DNA of 11,169 nt from Clostridia bacterium (GTDB taxonomy: Bacteria; Bacillota; Clostridia; Oscillospirales; CAG-272): assembly GCA_017397205.1 (NCBI GenBank), contig JAFQJX010000048.1:1-11169 (forward strand). The letters are read 5' to 3'. Below, piece after piece: positions 1-7,117 of this stretch; position 1 is the stretch's first letter; each line of letters begins with the position of its first letter. Made by a program: the position numbers and the translations under genes. The notes under the pieces are model-generated. The model did not search any database and was not told the origin of the DNA. It saw only the letters and a list, made by a program, of their open reading frames with translations.

Positions 1-96
1 AACCTGCTCCACCGCTGCCATGCGCCTCTCAAACAGGGCGGCAAGCGCGCGGTCGCATTCGTTGATTTCCTCTCTTGCTTTGTCAAGTAGTGTCAT
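1..96 (-). CDS. Chorismate mutase (AroQ type II), N-terminal fragment
   Basis: Only the first 32 codons are inside the window; the gene continues past the left edge. The peptide has the spacing of helix 1 of AroQ chorismate mutases: Arg8, Ile11, Asp15, Leu18, Leu21, then Glu23-Arg24-Arg25-Met26. Arg8 and an Arg of the ERR segment correspond to the active-site arginines of the E. coli enzyme. The family converts chorismate to prephenate on the way to Phe and Tyr. The start ATG (complement of 94-96) has an AAAGGA ribosome binding site. It lies 12 bp after the stop of the deacetylase gene, so the two are probably co-transcribed. From this piece it is not possible to say whether it is a stand-alone mutase or the N-terminus of a fusion with prephenate dehydratase or another shikimate-pathway enzyme. 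Confidence 0.8.
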   Translation of the reverse strand, partial: MTLLDKAREEINECDRALAALFERRMAAVEQV

Positions 97-108
97 AGCT
101 GTTCCTTT

Positions 109-945
109 TCAGTCGTTGATGATGAGGGTTTCGCCCGCCTTGACGACGTACTCCTTGCAGGAGCCCTCAAAAAAGACGTCTATCTGCGTGGGGTTGTAAA
201 CAATACGGTTATAGTGGCTGAAGACCAGGCAGTCATAGGCGTGACAGTATTCGTAAAGCTCGGTGTTGGTGCAATACCAGACGTCCTCGCGGCCGCCGAG
301 CTTGGCGCAAAAGGCGTCAAACTCGTCCCACTGGTCGGGAAGCTCAAAGGAATGCCCCCATAGAGAGAACAGCATGGGGTCGCGCTTGGCGACGTAATTT
401 TTGCTCACGTCTGCTGAGAGAAAGCGGTCAAGGAGCTCATCACGCGATTTGGCATTTGCCTTGCAGGTCATGCTCCATTCCAGCCAATCGGCGGGCAGGG
501 AAAATTCGCCCGTTGTGGCAACTACGCGGGCGTAGGTGATGCCCAGCATACGGAGCAGCTCTTTGACGGTGTCGCTCGTAAAGCCGCGGTCAGCATATGC
601 CATGCCGCGGATGATTTTGCCGTAAAACCCTTCAAGAAATTCGCGATTGTCAATCACCTCAACAATGGCATCCTTGGGAGCGGCGAGCGCAAGGCACATA
701 TGCTGTGCGCCGTGAATGGCAACGTCGTGTCCGTTGGGGTAATACAGCGCTTCGGCATCGGAGGCGGAAATTCTGCCCCCCCGGCGCTCCTCGGCAAAGG
801 CGGTGCCGGGCAGATTGAAGGTGCCCTTAATGCCGTGGCGCGTCATGATTTCCACAAGGCGCACGTCGCAAACGTTGGCGTCGTCAAAGCTCATGGTCGC
901 CGCCTTAGCGCGCATTCCGGGGTATCTCAGAAAGCGATATTTCAT
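109..945 (-). CDS. Polysaccharide deacetylase family protein (NodB/CE4 fold)
   Basis: This is a 278-residue protein without a signal peptide or membrane segment, so it is probably cytoplasmic. It has the NodB motifs: motif 1 MSFDDA with Asp21-Asp22 (catalytic base and metal ligand in the family), and motif 2 GHDVAIHGAQH with His78 and His82 as metal-binding histidines. A later WGHSFEL segment (about residues 195-201) may supply the C-terminal catalytic histidine. CE4 enzymes remove N- or O-acetyl groups from glycans in a metal-dependent way; the substrate cannot be read from the sequence. The ATG is preceded by GAGGAGG at 5-bp spacing and by a sigma-A promoter at 996-1024. The next gene downstream is a chorismate mutase, an unrelated pathway, so the pairing gives no help with function. 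Confidence 0.85.
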   Translation of the reverse strand: MKYRFLRYPGMRAKAATMSFDDANVCDVRLVEIMTRHGIKGTFNLPGTAFAEERRGGRISASDAEALYYPNGHDVAIHGAQHMCLALAAPKDAIVEVIDNREFLEGFYGKIIRGMAYADRGFTSDTVKELLRMLGITYARVVATTGEFSLPADWLEWSMTCKANAKSRDELLDRFLSADVSKNYVAKRDPMLFSLWGHSFELPDQWDEFDAFCAKLGGREDVWYCTNTELYEYCHAYDCLVFSHYNRIVYNPTQIDVFFEGSCKEYVVKAGETLIIND

Positions 946-995
946 GCCTGCCTCCTCGCGCGGGTGCGCCGCGCAACTACCGTAAGATTTAGAAT

Positions 996-1024
996 ATTTT
1001 ACACCGCACAGGGGAGTTTGTCAA
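996..1024 (-). promoter_or_regulatory. Sigma-A promoter for the deacetylase / chorismate mutase transcript
   Basis: On the minus strand TTGACA (complement of 1019-1024) is separated by 17 bp from TAAAAT (complement of 996-1001). Transcription would start near 989, leaving a leader of about 44 nt before the deacetylase ATG at 945. Confidence 0.8.
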
Positions 1025-1052
1025 GAAAAGCAACCCACGTGGCGAAAAAATC

Positions 1053-1081
1053 TTGAAAAGCGACGTCCGCCGTGGTACAAT
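1053..1081 (+). promoter_or_regulatory. Sigma-A promoter for the serine protease lipoprotein
   Basis: TTGAAA (1053-1058) and TACAAT (1076-1081) are separated by exactly 17 bp. The expected start near 1088 leaves a short leader of about 25 nt that contains the purine-rich ribosome binding site (1093-1104). It is divergent from the deacetylase promoter, with the two -35 boxes about 28 bp apart. Confidence 0.8.
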
Positions 1082-1112
1082 AAACGCAACAAGGAAAGGG
1101 AGGGATTGACTC

Positions 1113-2102
1113 GTGAAATACTTCATGCGCCGTGCGCGACTGCACGCTGCGCTCGGCTTGCTGTTGGCTTGCCTTGTGCTTGCGCTTCTCTCCTGTGGCA
1201 TCGTGCCGTACGACGAGCCGGCACCGCCCGGTACGACCTATACCGTTACCCTGCATACGCAAAACGGGGAAAGCCCGACGGAGGTAACAGTCGGCGCGGG
1301 CGAATGTCTTCCAAGACCTCAAAACCCCGTAAAAACCTGGCACCTCTTTGACGATTGGTATACGGACGAGGCGCTCACCTCGCCCTGGGACTTTTCCGAG
1401 CCCGTCACGCGCGACACCGACCTGTACGCGGGATATTTCACGGATGCTACTGCGCTGGTCAACCGCGTGTCAGGCGAAGCCGTCCCCGCCACCGTCACGG
1501 TTGTGACGGAGTGCAGCACGGGTGGGCTGTTTGCACAAAGCTACCTCAAGACGGGCAGCGGCGTAATGTTTTCGCGCGAGGGCAGTACCTATTATCTCTT
1601 GACCAACAATCACGTGGTCTGCGCCAAGACGGGCTATTCCCGTTACAGCTACTCCGTCACCGACTGCTTCGGCAACAGCTACACCGCGACGCTTTTGGGC
1701 GCGGACCCCGACTATGACCTTGCGCTCCTTTCCTTTGAAACGGACGCGCGCGAATTTCCCACCCTGCCGCTTGCCGAGGAGAATGCCCCCGTCGGGGAGA
1801 CGGTGGTTGCCATCGGTCAGCCCAAGGGGCAGGACAATACGGTGACGCTTGGCACCGTCACGGCGTACAGGACCGTTGAGACCTACGAAAGCGAGGACAG
1901 CCATATTGATTTTGCCGTCCTGTGGCACGATGCCCCCGTCGCAAGCGGCTCGTCGGGCGGCGCGCTTCTGGACAGTAGTCTCAGGGTGGTGGGCATCACC
2001 TTCGGAGAGGGAACGCTGAACGGCGAATTTGTCAGCGGCTTTTCCGTGCCTATAGCCGAGGTGTGGGCGTTTTTAGAGCAGTACGAGACAATCCTGCCAT
2101 GA
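1113..2102 (+). CDS. Secreted lipoprotein with InlB-type repeat and trypsin-like (S1C) serine protease domain
   Basis: The 329-residue protein starts at a GTG preceded by a GGAAAGGGAGGG ribosome binding site. Residues 1-28 are a lipoprotein signal peptide: RRAR basic region, hydrophobic core, lipobox LLSC with Cys28 as the predicted lipidated residue. Residues about 42-109 resemble a Listeria-Bacteroides/InlB B-repeat (FDDWYTDEALTSPWDF...LYAGYF), a cell-surface beta-grasp module. Residues about 145-325 are a trypsin-like domain with all three catalytic residues: His167 in TNNHVV, Asp202 in DYDLAL and Ser281 in GSSGG. No PDZ domain follows, unlike typical HtrA/DegP. It is therefore likely to be a membrane-anchored, outward-facing endopeptidase. 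Substrate is unknown. It is monocistronic, with its own promoter and a terminator downstream. Confidence 0.9.
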   Translation: MKYFMRRARLHAALGLLLACLVLALLSCGIVPYDEPAPPGTTYTVTLHTQNGESPTEVTVGAGECLPRPQNPVKTWHLFDDWYTDEALTSPWDFSEPVTRDTDLYAGYFTDATALVNRVSGEAVPATVTVVTECSTGGLFAQSYLKTGSGVMFSREGSTYYLLTNNHVVCAKTGYSRYSYSVTDCFGNSYTATLLGADPDYDLALLSFETDAREFPTLPLAEENAPVGETVVAIGQPKGQDNTVTLGTVTAYRTVETYESEDSHIDFAVLWHDAPVASGSSGGALLDSSLRVVGITFGEGTLNGEFVSGFSVPIAEVWAFLEQYETILP

Positions 2103-2145
2103 CTTAAGAGGTAGCGGCTTCACGGACCCTTCCACGAATATAAAA

Positions 2146-2180
2146 ACAGCGTAGTGCCTTGTTTTTCGGCACTACGCTGT
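2146..2180. terminator. Bidirectional intrinsic terminator between the protease gene and asd
   Basis: A perfect 13-bp inverted repeat (acagcgtagtgcc, 2146-2158, with its complement at 2168-2180) encloses a 9-nt loop. It is flanked by an A-run on the left (2142-2146) and ATTTT on the right. It can thus serve the plus-strand protease gene and the converging minus-strand asd gene. Confidence 0.9.
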
Positions 2181-2194
2181 ATTTTGTTATCAGG

Positions 2195-3283
2195 TTATTC
2201 CTCGCTTGGGGTGAGGTAGCCCTCCCTTGCGAGCAGCTCCGCAATCAGGACGGCGCCACCTGCGGCGCCGCGCAGGGTGTTGTGGGAAAGTCCCACGAAC
2301 TTATAGTCAAACAGGGTATCCTCGCGCAGGCGACCCACGGTCACGCCCATGCCGCCGTAAAGGTCGCGGTCCAGGGCTGCCTGAGGACGGTTGTCCTCCT
2401 CCATATAGGTCACGAACTGAGCGGGTGCGGAGGGTAGACCCATGGTCTGGGGCTTGCCCTTGAAGGTTCTCCACGCCTCAAGAATCTGCTCCCTCGTGGG
2501 CTTGTTTTTGAAGCGGACGAACACGGCGGCGGTATGACCGTCCGTGACGGGAACGCGAATGCATTGGGTGGTAATCAGGGGGGCGTCTGCCTTGACGATC
2601 TGACCGCCCTCAACCTTGCCCCAGATGCGCAGGGGCTCCTGCTCACTCTTTTCCTCCTCGCCGCCGATATAGGGAATGACGTTGTCGGTCATTTCGGGCC
2701 ATTCGCGGAAGGTCTTGCCTGCTCCCGAGATTGCCTGATAGGTGGTGGCAACCACCTCGGTGATACCAAAGGGAAGCAGGGGGGTCAGGGCAGGGACGTA
2801 GGACTGAATGGAGCAGTTGGGCTTGACGGCGATAAAGCCGCGCTTGGTGCCAAGCCGCGCGCGCTGTGCGGCAATGACCTCCAGGTGGGCGTCGTTGATT
2901 TCAGGAATCACCATGGGGACGTCGGGCGTCCAGCGGTTGGCAGAGTTGTTGGATACCACGGGGATTTCCGCCCGTGCGTATGCTTCCTCCATTTCAAGAA
3001 TCTCCGCCTTCTTCATATTGACGGCGCAGAATACGAAATCCACGAGGGGCTTGACGGCATCAATGTCTGCCGCGTCAAGAACGGGCATTTCCTTGACAAG
3101 CTGGGGCATGGGCGTGGCGAGCTTCCAGCGGTCGCCAACTGCCTCGGCATAAGTCTTGCCGGCGCTTCTGGCAGACGCCAGGAGGGCGGTGATTTCAAAA
3201 TAGGGGTGCTCGCTCAGCAGGGTGATAAAGCGCTGCCCTACCATACCGGTGGCACCGACGATACCGACTCTCAGTTTTTTCAT
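2195..3283 (-). CDS. asd: Aspartate-semialdehyde dehydrogenase
   Basis: This 362-residue enzyme reduces aspartyl-4-phosphate to aspartate semialdehyde with NADPH, the branch point to lysine/diaminopimelate, threonine and methionine. The N-terminus carries the nucleotide-binding GxxGxxGxxG (Gly7-Gly16). The catalytic cysteine is Cys157 in KPNCSIQ, and the substrate-binding Arg243 and catalytic His250 lie in CIRVPVTDGHTA. The length, the SNNSANR segment and the VPVTDGHTAAVFVRFK block resemble the archaeal/fungal-type branch of Asd (as in yeast Hom2) rather than the shorter B. subtilis-like bacterial type; that assignment is from memory of family features and not from an alignment. The ATG has a GAGGA ribosome binding site and its own sigma-A promoter at 3337-3365, so it is expressed separately from the spoIIIA operon upstream. 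Confidence 0.95.
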   Translation of the reverse strand: MKKLRVGIVGATGMVGQRFITLLSEHPYFEITALLASARSAGKTYAEAVGDRWKLATPMPQLVKEMPVLDAADIDAVKPLVDFVFCAVNMKKAEILEMEEAYARAEIPVVSNNSANRWTPDVPMVIPEINDAHLEVIAAQRARLGTKRGFIAVKPNCSIQSYVPALTPLLPFGITEVVATTYQAISGAGKTFREWPEMTDNVIPYIGGEEEKSEQEPLRIWGKVEGGQIVKADAPLITTQCIRVPVTDGHTAAVFVRFKNKPTREQILEAWRTFKGKPQTMGLPSAPAQFVTYMEEDNRPQAALDRDLYGGMGVTVGRLREDTLFDYKFVGLSHNTLRGAAGGAVLIAELLAREGYLTPSEE

Positions 3284-3336
3284 GGCTGTATCCTCTTTTA
3301 TGCAGTGTAGGGCGTCGCCCTCAAAACGTATAGTTC

Positions 3337-3365
3337 ATTGTACCACCCTTTCTGGGGTATGTCAA
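3337..3365 (-). promoter_or_regulatory. asd: Sigma-A promoter of asd
   Basis: On the minus strand a perfect TTGACA (complement of 3360-3365) is followed after 17 bp by TACAAT (complement of 3337-3342). The start would be near 3330, giving a leader of about 47 nt. The -35 box touches the arm of the hairpin that follows spoIIIAH. Confidence 0.85.
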
Positions 3366-3409
3366 TGCCGCACCCTCCCCAAATATACGGGGAAAATGCG
3401 GCATTTTTT
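3364..3409. terminator. Hairpin after spoIIIAH, possible terminator
   Basis: The arms aatgccgca (3364-3372) and tgcggcatt (3397-3405) pair perfectly, with a nested CCCC/GGGG pair (3377-3380 with 3389-3392). On the plus strand it is followed by a T-run (3404-3409), which is the classical intrinsic terminator orientation. On the minus strand, where spoIIIAH is transcribed, no U-tract follows; the next bases belong to the asd -35 box. It may end stray plus-strand transcription, or act as a weak or structure-only terminator for spoIIIA. Confidence 0.45.
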
Positions 3410-3410
3410 A

Positions 3411-3959
3411 TCATTTTTGCTTGACTGTCAGGTTGACGGGCAGAATTCCTGCCTGCTCGTAAACGATGGTGGTAATGGCGGCAACGCCCGTTGCGTCCAG
3501 CGCCTTTTCGGAGGAAACGACGATTGAGGCGCTGTCTCCGTTGATGACGGCGACGCATTTTTCGTATCCGTCTGCCTTGATGAGCGTTTCAATGTTTGCC
3601 TCCTGCTCCATGGCGGCGGCAATGCGCGAGATTTCTGCGAGGGCGGCTTCCTTTTCCTCGCCCTCAGCACCCGTTGCAACGAGCTCCAGCGTTTCCATGC
3701 TTTCGCTGCGGGCGCTTTCGCGGGCAAGCAGGGCGGCGGCAAAGTAGTCCTCGGCATCGCCACCTACCTGGGTGGTGCCGTCACCGACTCCGCCCGTCTG
3801 GGTGTCGCCGTAGCCGATGTTTGCCTGCGGGTCATAAAACCACAGGTAGTTGAGATAGACCGCGAGCCCAATCAGCAGCATCACGGAAACGATGACCAGA
3901 TTGCGCTTGCCGATACGCTTCAGCAGTCCCAGCTTCTTTTTTTGCTTTACATTCTCCAT
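3411..3959 (-). CDS. spoIIIAH: Stage III sporulation protein AH
   Basis: The 182-residue protein has a basic N-terminus, one membrane segment (about residues 19-38, LVIVSVMLLIGLAVYLNYLW) and a C-terminal extracytoplasmic domain rich in Ala and Glu. That domain corresponds to the YscJ/FliF-like ring-forming domain of SpoIIIAH. In B. subtilis SpoIIIAH sits in the mother-cell membrane and meets forespore SpoIIQ across the intermembrane space, forming the outer ring of the feeding channel. It is shorter than the B. subtilis protein (about 218 residues). It is the last gene of the operon, 61 bp after spoIIIAG, with an AAAGGG ribosome binding site. No spoIIQ partner is visible in the window. Confidence 0.9.
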   Translation of the reverse strand: MENVKQKKKLGLLKRIGKRNLVIVSVMLLIGLAVYLNYLWFYDPQANIGYGDTQTGGVGDGTTQVGGDAEDYFAAALLARESARSESMETLELVATGAEGEEKEAALAEISRIAAAMEQEANIETLIKADGYEKCVAVINGDSASIVVSSEKALDATGVAAITTIVYEQAGILPVNLTVKQK

Positions 3960-4020
3960 AACAAAACCCTTTCGTCAATTGATGTTGCTACACTCTATGC
4001 ACGCCCCGCCTGCTATATTC

Positions 4021-4476
4021 CTATTTCATGGGACTGACGTGCACGCGGTTTGCTCCGATGTGATACAGGGCGCACAGCAGCTCCGTTATCTCCTGCCGCA
4101 CGCCGTCGCGTCCGCCGCCCTCGCAGACCACCGCAACGCCGCGCACGGAGGGGAACACGGAGGAGGTGACGTGGGAGCCGCTGTAGGTGTAGCGCTCCCC
4201 CTCCTCAAGCGTGATGGATACCTTGACATCCCCGACGCCCCTGACGCGGCGGCACAGCGCCTCCGCCTCTGCCTCCATCTGGTCTGCATAGTCAAGAATT
4301 GACGGGGAGGAGCCGTCAAACGCGCTGTTTTCCGTTGTCTTCGTTCCCTCGCAGGAGCCGAGCAGAACGAGAGAAATCCCCGCAATCCCCGCAAGAAGCA
4401 AAAGCCAACGTCCGCCGAGCAGCTCCCGCAGGCGCTTGCCATAGGCGGCGCATTTACTGACGATACGGTTCCACAT
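4021..4476 (-). CDS. spoIIIAG: Stage III sporulation protein AG
   Basis: The chosen ATG (complement of 4474-4476) gives 151 residues and is preceded by GAGGTG at 7-bp spacing. A longer reading from 4515 has no such site and would overlap spoIIIAF by 62 bp, against 23 bp here. The protein has one membrane segment (WLLLLAGIAGISLVLLGSC, about residues 34-52) and then an extracytoplasmic domain with the characteristic SILDYADQMEAEAEALCRRVRGVGDVKVSITLEEGERY stretch split over residues 71-108. In B. subtilis SpoIIIAG forms a large 30-subunit ring in the channel. This protein is clearly shorter than the B. subtilis one (about 229 residues), the difference lying in the region before and within the beta-rich ring insertion. 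It overlaps spoIIIAF, which suggests coupled translation. Confidence 0.9.
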   Translation of the reverse strand: MWNRIVSKCAAYGKRLRELLGGRWLLLLAGIAGISLVLLGSCEGTKTTENSAFDGSSPSILDYADQMEAEAEALCRRVRGVGDVKVSITLEEGERYTYSGSHVTSSVFPSVRGVAVVCEGGGRDGVRQEITELLCALYHIGANRVHVSPMK

Positions 4477-4915
4477 AGACGAACACCTCACAGCTTTTCG
4501 GTAAATGTTTTTCAAGATACGCTCGCGCCGCCTCGCGCTTGGCGGTCCCCTCTCCCACGAGAGTCAGGGTCAGCGAGGAAAGCGTGACGTTCCCCGCCGC
4601 GTCACAGGAGGCGGAGAGGGACAGGCGTACCTCCTCCTGCGACAGGGAAAGTGCCTCGCACAGCGCCTCTCGCAGCGCCTCCTCCGTTGCCGCCACGACA
4701 AGATGCTCCCCCTCGGGGGACGGGAGGGGCTCTTGCCCCTCCGCATCAAAGGAAAGGTCCAGCTGTGACAGGGGAGAAATCAGCGCCACCAGCACCGCCA
4801 CGCTGGCGAGCAGATGCAGGTATTTCTTGTTGCTTCCCTCGGGTGCGAGCGCCGCCGTCAGGGCGCAAACGGATGCCACCAGCACGAGGGAGGTCAGATA
4901 GGAGGAGAGCGTCAT
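4454..4915 (-). CDS. spoIIIAF: Stage III sporulation protein AF
   Basis: The 153-residue protein has two N-terminal membrane helices (about residues 5-24 and 32-51) and a charged C-terminal domain of about 100 residues ending in HLPKSCEVFVYVEPYR. This matches SpoIIIAF, a membrane component of the SpoIIIA channel whose soluble domain has a ring-building fold. It is shorter than the B. subtilis protein (about 206 residues). Its ATG overlaps the stop of spoIIIAE as ATGA, so the two are translationally coupled. Identification rests on topology and on its fixed place between spoIIIAE and spoIIIAG more than on sequence motifs. Confidence 0.85.
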   Translation of the reverse strand: MTLSSYLTSLVLVASVCALTAALAPEGSNKKYLHLLASVAVLVALISPLSQLDLSFDAEGQEPLPSPEGEHLVVAATEEALREALCEALSLSQEEVRLSLSASCDAAGNVTLSSLTLTLVGEGTAKREAARAYLEKHLPKSCEVFVYVEPYRQ

Positions 4916-6054
4916 AGTCCGTAGGGCAGGGCGGTTTTGACAAATACCGCAAGATATAAGAGAAAGGAAAGAGAGGTAAAGGCGGTGACTCCGAGCAACA
5001 TATCCAGGGCATGGCGGAACTCGCCCAGCAGCTTTTCCCCCGTTTCAAAGCCAAGCAGACGGGAAAACGCCTCGGCAAGGGAAAGGGACAGGCGTGAAAG
5101 GTACAGCTCCACAAGGCAGGGAACGGCAAGGGAAAGCACCACCGCGACCGCGCCGATTCCCACGCCGTTTTTTACCGCCGCGAGGGAAGCGCCCAGCGTG
5201 CCCAGCGAGGCGCCCAGCGTGCCTCCCACAATGGGAATCATATTGCCGACGGCGTAGCGCGCCGTTTTCATTGCCAGAGAATCCTTTGTCGCAGACAGCA
5301 CGCTTTGCATGGAAAAGGAGGCCGTTGCGACCGTGCACATCACGCCAAGCAGGGTCAGGTAGGTTCCGCGCAGGCATTTGGTAATGCCGTCCAGACGCAG
5401 GGAGGGGGAAATGGCACCGAGCAGAGAAAAGGCAAGCGAGATGCCAAGCAGGGGGGAAAGGACGCCCACGCACAGCTTTTCAAGAATCAAAAGAAGCGCA
5501 GAAAGCGACCCCGTCGCCACCGCCGCCGTGCCGACACTCCCGCCCGACACCAGCACGCCGCCAAGAATGGGGGCAAGCCCCTCGGAAAAGGTCAAGAGGT
5601 CCTCAAGGTAGGCGGCGGTGCGGGAAAGCACGCTTCCAAGACAGGCATACAGCCCCAGCGCCATAGCCGCAGAGGAGAGCAGCGACAGCGCGGGGCGCGT
5701 CTGGGCATCCGCGTCCTTGCAAAGCAGGGCGGCAACGCCGCCAAGCAGGGTCAGACCCACAAGAGAAAGAAGAAGCCGCAGGGCGCCGCCCCATCCGCCC
5801 CTTGCGCTCCCGAGGACAAGGGAATAGAAATACTCCAGCCCGACGCGCACGTCGGTCGCTCCCTCCCCCAGGGCGCCCTCCGCTTCGGGGGGTGCAATTT
5901 GGACAAGGGCGTCCCAATAAGGGTTGCTTTCCGAGCCGCTTTGCGGCTCCTCCTTGCCGTTTTCGCTCAGAGATGGCAGGGCAGAAGCAGGCAGGGAAAG
6001 AAGGAGCAAAAGCCCAAGGGAAAGCAAAAGCACGGCTGTTACCTTTTTCCTCAT
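4912..6054 (-). CDS. spoIIIAE: Stage III sporulation protein AE
   Basis: The 380-residue polytopic membrane protein starts with a cleavable-looking signal sequence (MRKKVTAVLLLSLGLLLLLSLP then AxA near residue 26). This is followed by a short extracytoplasmic segment rich in Glu and Ser and then several hydrophobic helices with many Gly and Ala residues (about 105-375). Length and layout agree with SpoIIIAE (about 399 residues in B. subtilis), the largest membrane protein of the SpoIIIA complex, thought to form the transmembrane export gate-like part. It is coupled to spoIIIAD upstream and spoIIIAF downstream by ATGA overlaps. Confidence 0.92.
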   Translation of the reverse strand: MRKKVTAVLLLSLGLLLLLSLPASALPSLSENGKEEPQSGSESNPYWDALVQIAPPEAEGALGEGATDVRVGLEYFYSLVLGSARGGWGGALRLLLSLVGLTLLGGVAALLCKDADAQTRPALSLLSSAAMALGLYACLGSVLSRTAAYLEDLLTFSEGLAPILGGVLVSGGSVGTAAVATGSLSALLLILEKLCVGVLSPLLGISLAFSLLGAISPSLRLDGITKCLRGTYLTLLGVMCTVATASFSMQSVLSATKDSLAMKTARYAVGNMIPIVGGTLGASLGTLGASLAAVKNGVGIGAVAVVLSLAVPCLVELYLSRLSLSLAEAFSRLLGFETGEKLLGEFRHALDMLLGVTAFTSLSFLLYLAVFVKTALPYGL

Positions 6055-6443
6055 GCGCCCCCCTCACACAGCGCAAGCGCCAGCGAAATCACCTCGCCGA
6101 GATACGGCAGGGCAAGGAGCAGAAGCTCCGCCTTTCCGCACAGCTCCAGCTTGGAGGCAATTCCCGCCGCCCCCAGGTCGTGGCAGACGTCCGCGCCGAT
6201 ATGTACGACGTAGGTCACACCCAGCCCCTTCAGCAGCACCTTGACGTAGGGAGAGAGCACCTCCCAGGAGGAAAAGGCGGCGAGCGCCCCAAGGGCGTCC
6301 CTCAGCCGCTCCACCGCCCACGCAAGGAGGAGAAAGCCACCCCCCACGAACAAAAACGGAAGAAAGCCCTTTGCCGTTTCCTTCAGGCACGCACCCACGG
6401 CGGAAATCAAAAGGGCGCCTCCCACCAGGGTGAGGAGCGTCAA
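6051..6443 (-). CDS. spoIIIAD: Stage III sporulation protein AD
   Basis: The 130-residue protein has about four hydrophobic helices and matches SpoIIIAD in size (about 133 residues in B. subtilis) and position. Helix 3 includes the segment after SSWEVLSPYVKVLLKGLGVTY, which resembles the conserved region of the family, followed by ADVCHDLGAAGIASKLELCGK. The start is a TTG (complement of 6441-6443) that shares bases with the spoIIIAC stop as TTGA; a GAGGTG lies 8 bp upstream of it. SpoIIIAC and SpoIIIAD together form a membrane subcomplex in the mother-cell membrane. There is no other initiation codon with a better ribosome binding site nearby. Confidence 0.9.
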   Translation of the reverse strand: MTLLTLVGGALLISAVGACLKETAKGFLPFLFVGGGFLLLAWAVERLRDALGALAAFSSWEVLSPYVKVLLKGLGVTYVVHIGADVCHDLGAAGIASKLELCGKAELLLLALPYLGEVISLALALCEGGA

Positions 6444-6634
6444 AGCCCGAACACCTCGCGGATGGTGCCGAACAGGTTGCCCATCTCGCTCACCAGCATG
6501 GAAAGCACGATGACGATTCCCGTCAGCGAAACGAGCAGGGCGTGCTCCTCCCGTCCGCTGCGGGAGAGAATCTGGCAGGCAACGGACACCAATATGCCCA
6601 CTCCTGCCACCTTGAGTATCAGCGCGATATCCAT
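6440..6634 (-). CDS. spoIIIAC: Stage III sporulation protein AC
   Basis: A 64-residue, two-helix membrane protein that starts MDIALILKVAGVGILV and contains a polar loop (LSRSGREEHALL) between its helices, as in SpoIIIAC (about 68 residues in B. subtilis). The loop with charged Arg and Glu residues followed by GIVIVLSMLV is the conserved part of the family. It lies 9 bp downstream of spoIIIAB and overlaps spoIIIAD. It is one of the most conserved proteins of the operon, so the identification is firm despite its small size. Confidence 0.93.
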   Translation of the reverse strand: MDIALILKVAGVGILVSVACQILSRSGREEHALLVSLTGIVIVLSMLVSEMGNLFGTIREVFGL

Positions 6635-6643
6635 AACGTCTCC

Positions 6644-7117
6644 TTACAGTAAAAGCAGGACCACCATCGCCGCGAGGGAAAGAGAAACGGTGCGCGTCAC
6701 TCGCGTGCGCGCAGGCAGGCGCGCTTCCTCCGCCTCCAAGAGCTGCTTCATCTGTTCAATATAATAGTCGCACACACGGAGCTGCTCCGCCTGATAGCCC
6801 CGTCCCAGCTCGCCGTCAAAGCTGACCAAGAGAGCTTTTGCCTCGCAGGAAAGGTGCACAAGACGGGCGGCGCTCACGCTAAGAGAGCCGCTTTCCCTGA
6901 GCGCGTCAAGAAAGCCCGTGCGCGCAAGATAGGGGTGCTCAAGCCGCGCAAAAATCTGCTCCCGCGGCAGGCAAAAGGAGTCAATCTGACCGCGCACGAA
7001 GCGGAGCAGGTAGAGGAGTGCACGCGTTGTCGCCGCGCTCTCCCGCGCCCCCTCGTTTGACAGGCGCCCAATGCCTAAGCCAACCAAAAGTATCAGGGAG
7101 GAGCCGAAAATCTGCAT
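6644..7117 (-). CDS. spoIIIAB: Stage III sporulation protein AB
   Basis: The protein is 157 residues from the ATG at the complement of 7115-7117. That start has AAAGGAGG at a 7-bp spacing; the TTG one codon upstream is too close to this site. It begins with a hydrophobic helix, has a helical soluble middle with a pattern of charged residues (about 20-130), and ends with a hydrophobic segment (SLSLAAMVVLLLL). This layout resembles type II secretion GspF-like SpoIIIAB (about 171 residues in B. subtilis). SpoIIIAB is thought to work with the ATPase SpoIIIAA. Stop of spoIIIAA and start of spoIIIAB overlap as TGATG. Confidence 0.9.
   Translation of the reverse strand: MQIFGSSLILLVGLGIGRLSNEGARESAATTRALLYLLRFVRGQIDSFCLPREQIFARLEHPYLARTGFLDALRESGSLSVSAARLVHLSCEAKALLVSFDGELGRGYQAEQLRVCDYYIEQMKQLLEAEEARLPARTRVTRTVSLSLAAMVVLLLL

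Noticed and set aside
2534..3310. 258-residue open frame antisense to asd
   Set aside because: Codon-bias shadow of a GC-rich gene; no recognisable domain or ribosome binding site.
4477..4515. Earlier ATG for spoIIIAG
   Set aside because: No ribosome binding site there; the ATG at 4476 has GAGGTG at proper spacing and gives the expected N-terminus.
5305..6764. Long plus-strand open frames antisense to spoIIIAE, spoIIIAD and spoIIIAC
   Set aside because: Highly basic Arg/Gln/Lys-rich low-complexity shadows of membrane-protein codons on the other strand.
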